Shown here piece by piece: positions 59,592 to 64,000 of a stretch of 64,000 nt of DNA; the first letter of the stretch is position 1, and every line of letters starts with the position of its first letter. The notes below the pieces were generated by a model that saw only the letters and a list, made by a program, of their open reading frames with translations, made no database searches and was not told the origin of the DNA. Position numbers and translations under genes: made by a program. The DNA lies in the NCBI RefSeq assembly GCF_000284515.1, contig NC_017668.1, positions 682,001 to 746,000 on the forward strand. Direction: 5' to 3'. The DNA is from Halobacillus halophilus DSM 2266 (GTDB lineage Bacteria > Bacillota > Bacilli > Bacillales > Halobacillaceae).

Positions 59592-59894
59592 CTATTTCAT
59601 TTTGAAATGAGCGTTAATCTGCCCCCGCAGCATACGCTCAATTACCTTTTCCTTGTCACCGGACCGCAGCATATCTTTTCTAATCTCATACGTTTGAACG
59701 CCTTCTTCACGCTTGTCTGCAATTTGAAGCAGAACTTCCACATCAGCAAAAGAATACTTTCTAGTACCTCTTTTAGTTCTTTCAGGGAAGATTAACTCTC
59801 GTTCCTCGTAGTATCGTATCTGCCGGAGGGATAAGCCCGTTAATTCATTCACCGTCCCTATAGAGATTACTTTTTTATCCTTGTAAGAAGACAT
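59592..59894 (-). CDS. tnrA: Nitrogen regulator TnrA (MerR family)
   Basis: 100 residues. [66 protein letters not shown] is the TnrA/GlnR winged helix, and the C-terminus [14 protein letters not shown] is the TnrA-type tail that contacts glutamine synthetase; GlnR has a longer, different end. It activates nitrogen-scavenging genes when nitrogen is limiting. ATG 59894 follows GGAGGAG. No glnA is next to it. Two TnrA boxes lie upstream of the unit. Confidence 0.9.
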   Translation of the reverse strand: MSSYKDKKVISIGTVNELTGLSLRQIRYYEERELIFPERTKRGTRKYSFADVEVLLQIADKREEGVQTYEIRKDMLRSGDKEKVIERMLRGQINAHFKMK

Positions 59895-59942
59895 CTTTTC
59901 TCCTCCTTGAACGTTTCTAAACAAAGGTCTCCTGCTGTGAAT

Positions 59943-60104
59943 TCAGGGACGCGGCTGATCGAGGCGTTTTACTAACGCTTCCAGTTGAGTTAATGTCAAC
60001 GTTTGTAAAGCCTCATCCGTAGACTGAACCACCCCTGAATTAATTAACCTCTGGATATAATGCTCTTTCATGGTTTCTACTGCATCACGTAAATGATTTT
60101 TCAT
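59943..60104 (-). CDS. Small FbpA-family (Fur-regulated basic protein-like) protein
   Basis: 53 residues, easily missed. MKNHLRDAVETMKEHYIQRLINSG, then STDEALQTLTLTQLEALVKRL, is the FbpA pattern (xxYIxxLIxxG ... LTLxELE). GAGGTGGG is 4-5 bases before the ATG. It lies 48 bases upstream of tnrA on the same strand, so the two are probably co-transcribed from the TnrA-box promoter. FbpA proteins act in iron-sparing responses of Bacillus; a nitrogen-linked role here is inference. Confidence 0.7.
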   Translation of the reverse strand: MKNHLRDAVETMKEHYIQRLINSGVVQSTDEALQTLTLTQLEALVKRLDQPRP

Positions 60105-60247
60105 AAGGCCCACCTCAACATTCAGATTTGGAATTTTTTAAAAGCTTTACGGTTGAAAAGAAAAAGCAAATAGTTGAAGATCGATGCCGTTTTCTTTTCG
60201 TGAATTATCCTTAGGATAAAACATCCACAACTTTTTGTCACTCTTTA

Positions 60248-60264
60248 TGTTAGAAAACCTAACA
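60248..60264 (-). promoter_or_regulatory. TnrA/GlnR box 1
   Basis: TGTTAGAAAACCTAACA fits TGTNA-N7-TNACA perfectly. On the minus strand a TATCCT at 60218-60213 would place the start near 60206, with this box centred about 50 bases upstream, the position from which TnrA activates. Confidence 0.85.
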
Positions 60265-60278
60265 TATAATATCTGACA

Positions 60279-60295
60279 TGTTATTAAATCTAACA
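60279..60295 (-). promoter_or_regulatory. TnrA/GlnR box 2
   Basis: TGTTATTAAATCTAACA fits the same consensus perfectly. Its centre is 31 bases (about three helical turns) from box 1, so both face the same side of the DNA. The remaining 60296-60544 holds the leader of the AI-2E gene and no other gene. Confidence 0.85.
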
Positions 60296-60544
60296 TTAAA
60301 TAACGCAAAAGATAAATCTAACCGTGTTCCGCCTGATTGGGGTTGAATCTCTTTAGGGAGTTTTAACAAAGGAGCTTTTATTTAAAATTCCCATATAGGT
60401 TATGAAGTTTTTTAGTATAAAAACATAATGTCTGAAAAGAACCTCAAAAAATACGGTTTTTTTTAATTTAGCTGTTTATCTTATTCTGAAATAGTGAATG
60501 TGTTAAAGGAAGATAAAGTAAGTAAAAATGTTAGGAGAGTGCCT

Positions 60545-61615
60545 ATGTGGATTAAACATCCTTTTTTCAAATATTTAACCGCTATTATACTAGTGTTAAT
60601 ATGTATTTTCTTTTTGAATTTGTTAGAATTCTTTAAACCGATCCGAACCGTGATCGGAACCCTTTTCTACCCATTTCTAATTGCCGGATTTTTGTTTTAT
60701 CTGATACGGCCGCTGGTAGAATTATTATCAAAAAGTAAGTTTTTCCCTCGCCCTGTTTCCATTCTTACGGTATTTGCTGGAATAGCAGGGATTCTTTATG
60801 CGGCTTATGTTTTGCTTGCAGGAACATTAAAAAAACAAGTAAACAATATTTCTCAATTGCCTGACAAGATGAAAAGCGCTGCCAAAGAGGCTGAGCAAAA
60901 GATTCAGGAAAATGATATGGGAATGCTTTCCGGCCAATCCCTTACCCATAAGGCCAATCAATTCTTTGGAGATATGATTCAAGGAATTCTGGATAATATT
61001 ACGGGGATTGTGTCTGCAGTCACGGGTGCGGCCACTGTTTTAATCATTGTGCCTTTTGTTTTGTTCTTTCTATTGAAGGACGGTCATAAATTAATCCCGT
61101 TTATTGGAAACAGACTTCCGAAAGGACATCAAAAAGAAGGGAAAGGTCTTCTAAGGGACGTGGACCGCACACTTGCCGCTTACATTATAGGACAAGTGAC
61201 TGTAGCCCTGGTGGATGGTATCCTGTCTTACATTGGGTATTTAATCATTGGACTGGACTATGCCCTTATACTGGGTATTTTTGTAACTGTAACAGCCATT
61301 GTACCTTTTATCGGTCCGATAATTGGTGCGATTCCCGCGATTGTTGTTGCTCTTATGCAGGATCCGCAAATGGCCATATATGTTATTCTCACGTTAATTA
61401 TCGTGCAGCAGCTTGAAGGAAATCTTGTAGCCCCTGTCGTACTTGGCAGCCGGCTTCACATCCATCCTTTAACGATTATTCTGCTGCTGGTTGTAGCTGC
61501 CCCGTTGTATGGGTTTATAGGAATGCTGATCGCTGTTCCGTTGTACTCAGTGGTTAAAGTTGTAATAAAAGATCTCTATAAGTTCTATAAAGTGGACACA
61601 GGACTTAAAGCATAG
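60545..61615 (+). CDS. AI-2E family transporter/permease
   Basis: 356 residues from the ATG after TTAGGAGAG. Eight helices with the AI-2E/PerM pattern: paired N-terminal helices, a soluble helical segment (NISQLPDKMKSAAKEAEQKIQ), LIIVPFVLFFLLKDGH, YIIGQVTVALVDGILSYIGY, VTAIVPFIGPIIGAIPAIVVAL, QQLEGNLVAPVVLGSRLHIHPLTIILLLV. Members export AI-2 or act as sodium/proton antiporters in halophiles; which applies is open. Divergent from the tnrA unit. The TAG stop lies at the edge of repeat E6. Confidence 0.83.
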   Translation: MWIKHPFFKYLTAIILVLICIFFLNLLEFFKPIRTVIGTLFYPFLIAGFLFYLIRPLVELLSKSKFFPRPVSILTVFAGIAGILYAAYVLLAGTLKKQVNNISQLPDKMKSAAKEAEQKIQENDMGMLSGQSLTHKANQFFGDMIQGILDNITGIVSAVTGAATVLIIVPFVLFFLLKDGHKLIPFIGNRLPKGHQKEGKGLLRDVDRTLAAYIIGQVTVALVDGILSYIGYLIIGLDYALILGIFVTVTAIVPFIGPIIGAIPAIVVALMQDPQMAIYVILTLIIVQQLEGNLVAPVVLGSRLHIHPLTIILLLVVAAPLYGFIGMLIAVPLYSVVKVVIKDLYKFYKVDTGLKA

Positions 61616-62228
61616 GCTCTATTAAAGTTTGTGGTTGATTTTTTCATAAAAGACTTATTAAGTTAAAGGGCCGGATTGTGTCAGACTCAGTTTCGAGATA
61701 TTTTCTGGAGAAAGGGGCTCCGGGGACCGGCTTGCTTTCCGCGGGCATGTGGTGAGCTTCCTCGGTCTTAACAGCCCCGCGGGATCTCACCGATCATGTT
61801 CATCCCGCAGGAGTCTTCGCCGTTCCCTTCCGCCCCTTTGCGTTTATGGAGAGCTCGAAAATCTTCCCATAATCGCCTTCCAATGAACGAGATCCACACT
61901 GGTTTTCACGTGTGTTTACGTGTAGGAACCCTGTTATATAAGCATTTGAGGCAGATGCAGCATGGCTCCTTTCTCCTATAGCAGGGTCCGCTCATGAGCT
62001 ATCTTTCGGGCGGCGAAGGAAACGACGAGACTTCCACGGGAGAAGGGACTAGGTGAGATCCCGCAGGGAGTGAAACGAGCGAGGAAGCTCACCGTTCCCC
62101 CTAGGAAAGCGAGTTGTTTCCGTAACCTCCCTCATCCTTTTTTGGCGACCGACCCAAGTTATCTCGATACTGAGTCTTACACAAACGGGAGCTTTACTTT
62201 AAAAGCAACGCGGAGGTTTAATAGAGGT
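61615..62228 (+). repeat. Composite palindromic repeat, copy E6, core flipped
   Basis: Begins GGCTCTATTAAAGTTTGTGG directly at the stop codon of the AI-2E gene, then ACTTATTAAGTTAAAGGGCC, CAGACTCAGTTTCGAGATA, palindrome A (about 61705-61845), spacer, palindrome B (GGGTCCGC ... GACCGACCC, about 61985-62157), TCTCGATACTGAGTCTTAC, GGGAGCTTTAC and TTTAATAGAGG. The GGCCC arm is next to A, as in E4. B differs most from the other copies here. Confidence 0.82.
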
Positions 62229-62334
62229 AAAGCATAAAAAAAGCCCGGTTCCTCATGAATAGAGTGACCTAGAAAAATGAGACGTAATAAAACACCTTCA
62301 AAGTTGTAATACTACACTTGGAGGTGTTTTTCTT

Positions 62335-62670
62335 ATGGGTAAAAAAGTTCACTATCCCGAAGAAGTAAAAAAGAAAGTAGTTCAATTAAAATTAGAAGGG
62401 AATCACACGAATCAAGAGTTGATGGACATGTTTGGAATTAAGAATAAGTCCCAGATTAAAACGTGGATGAAATGGTTTAGAAATGGGGAAAACCACCGGT
62501 TTGCTCAGCCTATAGGGAAACAATATTCTCACGGGAAAGGGCCGGAAGACGAGGATGAAATGACCCAACTGAAGAAAAAGATTGCCTATTATGATATGAG
62601 AGAAGAACTGTTGGAAAAGTACCAGGAAATCGAAAGGAAGTGGTTCCAGAAGTATTCATCCAAATCGTAG
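62335..62670 (+). CDS. IS3-family transposase orfA (helix-turn-helix)
   Basis: 111 residues. HYPEEVKKKVVQLKLEGNHTNQELMDMFGIKNKSQIKTWMKWF is the HTH that binds the ends; the C-terminus (EMTQLKKKIAYYDMREELLEKYQEIERK) is the leucine-zipper part. orfB lies in the -1 frame and overlaps by 31 bases, so a frameshifted OrfAB fusion is expected. The best slip candidate is GAAAAAG near 62573, which is not a textbook heptamer. Confidence 0.88.
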   Translation: MGKKVHYPEEVKKKVVQLKLEGNHTNQELMDMFGIKNKSQIKTWMKWFRNGENHRFAQPIGKQYSHGKGPEDEDEMTQLKKKIAYYDMREELLEKYQEIERKWFQKYSSKS

Positions 62671-63494
62671 AAACATTTAAGCACAAGTATCCTGTGAAAG
62701 ATATTTGTGAATGCTTTGGTATAGCTAAAGCCACCTATTATCGCTGGCGGGGAAAGTCATGGGGACCGTCGGTCCTGGAGAAGAAGATCATTGAGCTATG
62801 TGAAGATCTAAAATTTAGAGTGGGACACCGTATGGTCCGTGACCTCTTACGTAAGGAATACCAAATCAAACTCAATCGAAATACCGTTCAAAAAATCATG
62901 CAGAAATACCATATTCAATGTCGCGTAAAACCAAAGAGACAGTGTTATATCGCAGGGGAAAGTAAGATTGTGGTACCGAATTATTTAGAGAGAAACTTTA
63001 CGTCTACGAGACCTAATGAAAAATGGGTAACAGATATTACCTATCTTCCTTACGGAGAGAAAATGTTATATTTATCAACGATTATGGACTTATACAACAA
63101 CGAAATCCTCGCGTACACGATCAGTGATAAACAAGATACGTCCTTCGTATTAGATACGTTGAGGAAAGCTTGCGAAGGACGTGACGTCTATGAAGTGATC
63201 CTTCATAGCGATCAAGGTTCGCAGTACACGTCCTATGAATTTCAAGAAGAGGCCAAAAAAAGAGGCATTATCACAAGCATGTCCCGACGGGGGAACTGCT
63301 TTGATAATGCCGTCATCGAATCCTTCCACTCCACGATAAAATCGGAAGAATTCAGTCCTCTGGACCGAGGAAAAATAGATCATCATACCGTACGCTCAAA
63401 AATCGATACGTACATGTATTACTACAATTATTGTCGACCTTTTCAAAAACTAAACTGCCAAACTCCAATTGAATTCAGAGTAATGGCAGCCTAG
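62640..63494 (+). CDS. IS3-family transposase orfB (DDE integrase)
   Basis: 284 residues. HTH_21 region HKYPVKDICECFGIAKATYYRW, then the RNase H-like catalytic core: WVTDITYLPYGEK (first Asp), VILHSDQGSQYTS (second Asp), GNCFDNAVIESFHSTIKSEEF (Glu), then NYCRPFQKLNCQTPIEF. All three catalytic acids are present and the frame is unbroken, so the element may be active. GTG at 62640 is the formal start. Confidence 0.9.
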   Translation: MVPEVFIQIVETFKHKYPVKDICECFGIAKATYYRWRGKSWGPSVLEKKIIELCEDLKFRVGHRMVRDLLRKEYQIKLNRNTVQKIMQKYHIQCRVKPKRQCYIAGESKIVVPNYLERNFTSTRPNEKWVTDITYLPYGEKMLYLSTIMDLYNNEILAYTISDKQDTSFVLDTLRKACEGRDVYEVILHSDQGSQYTSYEFQEEAKKRGIITSMSRRGNCFDNAVIESFHSTIKSEEFSPLDRGKIDHHTVRSKIDTYMYYYNYCRPFQKLNCQTPIEFRVMAA

Positions 63495-63551
63495 GTGTTT
63501 TATTGAGTCTTATTTTACTGTGGCACTCCATGAAGGAATCCGGGCTTATTT

Positions 63552-64000
63552 TTATTGGCGGTGGACGTTTTTAATAATGAATCCACTTTTCGGTAAGGCT
63601 GGCATTTTTCTTAAACTATAACTGTAATCCTGTTTCGGCACCTCATAATCAAGATGGTTCGTCATATAGCGGAAACTGGTTTTCAAAATTTCAATCGTCG
63701 GTTGCTCCCCTGGGCAACGATGGCCTTTATAATAGTCACCGCCTCCTTGTGGAATGAGATCATATAAGCCTCCATTCCAGTTCAGGAAACGATCTGGAAT
63801 AAACTCATCAGGATTTTCCCATAATCGAGGGTCGTGGTTTGTTCCATAAATATCAATCATAACGAGCTGCCCCTCTTTAAAATCATACTGCTGCCATGTA
63901 AAGTCATGATCGACTCTTGCGCCGAGGAAAGGAACGAAAGGATAATAACGACGAACCTCCTGAGTAAATCTTAAGAGATAATCATCCTCATTGGCTGCTT
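63552..64000 (-). CDS. Cytochrome P450, CYP152 fatty-acid peroxygenase type, partial
   Basis: The frame runs off the right window edge; 149 C-terminal codons are seen. VRRYYPFVPFLGARV, DIYGTNHDPRLWENPDEFIPDRF, IPQGGGDYYKGHRCPGEQPTIEILK (haem Cys in GHRCPGE) and SYSLRKMPALPKSGFIIKNV closely follow B. subtilis CypC (P450 BS-beta), which hydroxylates long-chain fatty acids with hydrogen peroxide. The broken terminator with the IS lies right at its 3' end. Confidence 0.88.
   Translation of the reverse strand, partial: AANEDDYLLRFTQEVRRYYPFVPFLGARVDHDFTWQQYDFKEGQLVMIDIYGTNHDPRLWENPDEFIPDRFLNWNGGLYDLIPQGGGDYYKGHRCPGEQPTIEILKTSFRYMTNHLDYEVPKQDYSYSLRKMPALPKSGFIIKNVHRQ

Larger units (their letters stand above)
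62265..63525 (+). mobile_element. IS3-family insertion sequence, apparently intact
   Basis: About 1.26 kb with imperfect terminal inverted repeats of 32 bases: left TGACCTAGAAAAATGAGACG and right end (inverse) TGCCACAGTAAAATAAGACT, both then AATAAAACACC, about 25 of 32 identical. The pairing may extend a few bases outward (GAGTG/CACTC). Two overlapping frames encode orfA and orfB. It belongs to the IS150-like group by its orfA and DDE domain. No other copy lies in this window. Confidence 0.88.
62235..63552. terminator. Bidirectional terminator split by an insertion sequence
   Basis: AAAAAAGCCCGGTTCCTCATGAA (62237-62259) and CATGAAGGAATCCGGGCTTA (63529-63548) are the two arms of one hairpin: AAGCCCGGTTCCT pairs with AGGAATCCGGGCTT around the loop CATGA. 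The IS element separates them. CATGAA occurs on both sides, consistent with a duplicated target. Confidence 0.7.

Noticed and set aside
7121-62228. CRISPR-like interpretation of the regularly recurring repeats
   Set aside because: Copies are over 500 bp, 10-17 kb apart, palindromic, without spacers of uniform length and without cas genes.
63552-64000. P450 gene disrupted by the IS element
   Set aside because: The frame is complete at its 3' end and the IS lies beyond the stop, in the terminator; the missing 5' part is due to the window edge.

Overview
The window looks like a chromosomal segment of a low-to-moderate GC, endospore-forming Bacillaceae, most likely a moderate halophile of the Halobacillus type. 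The support is gene content: YjcD helicase, YuiD, YkvA, an S-box metI-metC operon, a complete nag locus with NagR, TnrA with canonical TnrA boxes, a CYP152-type P450, an RsbR paralogue and strong AGGAGG ribosome binding sites. The genus is inference. There are no rRNA or tRNA genes, no CRISPR array and no intact prophage.

Layout: 1-7.1 kb holds a methyltransferase tail, an ACR3/ArsB-like transporter with an unusual start, a DUF4317 protein, a small spore-protein-like gene, a UvrD-type helicase, an unknown protein and a DnaD-domain protein. 7.8-14.4 kb has a photolyase/cryptochrome, YuiD, a DUF5995 protein, an Nmad3 protein, a methyltransferase and a Tet(L)-like exporter. 14.7-18 kb is a two-gene unit, an ATP-grasp ligase followed by a 653-residue protein with a papain-like Cys/His/Asn pattern. 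18.6-25.1 kb has an RsbR paralogue, YkvA, a UPF0158 protein and the SAM-riboswitch-controlled metI-metC-homocysteine methyltransferase operon. 25.3-32.3 kb has a zinc-finger protein, a CAP-domain protein, an SDR, a lipoprotein-like gene, a decayed DUF2207 gene and a YtrA-like GntR/ABC operon. 33.1-37.1 kb is a tightly overlapping operon on the minus strand: PlsY paralogue, GNAT-aminotransferase fusion, LtaS paralogue. 38-50.4 kb holds an SsuABC-type transporter, an Eis-like acetyltransferase, D-serine ammonia-lyase, SDRs, a DASS carboxylate transporter, an MFS carrier, a CHY zinc finger and a NERD protein. 50.5-55.6 kb is the GlcNAc operon nagP-nagA-nagB-nagR-SIS with a NagR operator and a degraded EIIA remnant. 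55.8-61.6 kb has a TetR/NmrA operon, a hydrolase, DUF1801, a minus-strand fbpA-like/tnrA unit with two TnrA boxes, and an AI-2E family protein. 62.3-63.5 kb is an intact IS3-family element sitting in the loop of a terminator, followed by a P450 gene cut by the window edge.

The most unusual structure is a family of six composite repeats of about 0.54-0.85 kb (7.1, 19.7, 32.3, 37.2, 47.8 and 61.6 kb). Each has two long imperfect palindromes (A and B) between short inverted repeats reading GAAGACTCAGTTTCGAGA. They carry no credible protein. Two copies 28 kb apart are inverted and almost identical, two copies have the core flipped relative to the outer arms, one copy carries a nested foreign repeat, and four copies begin within a few bases of a stop codon.
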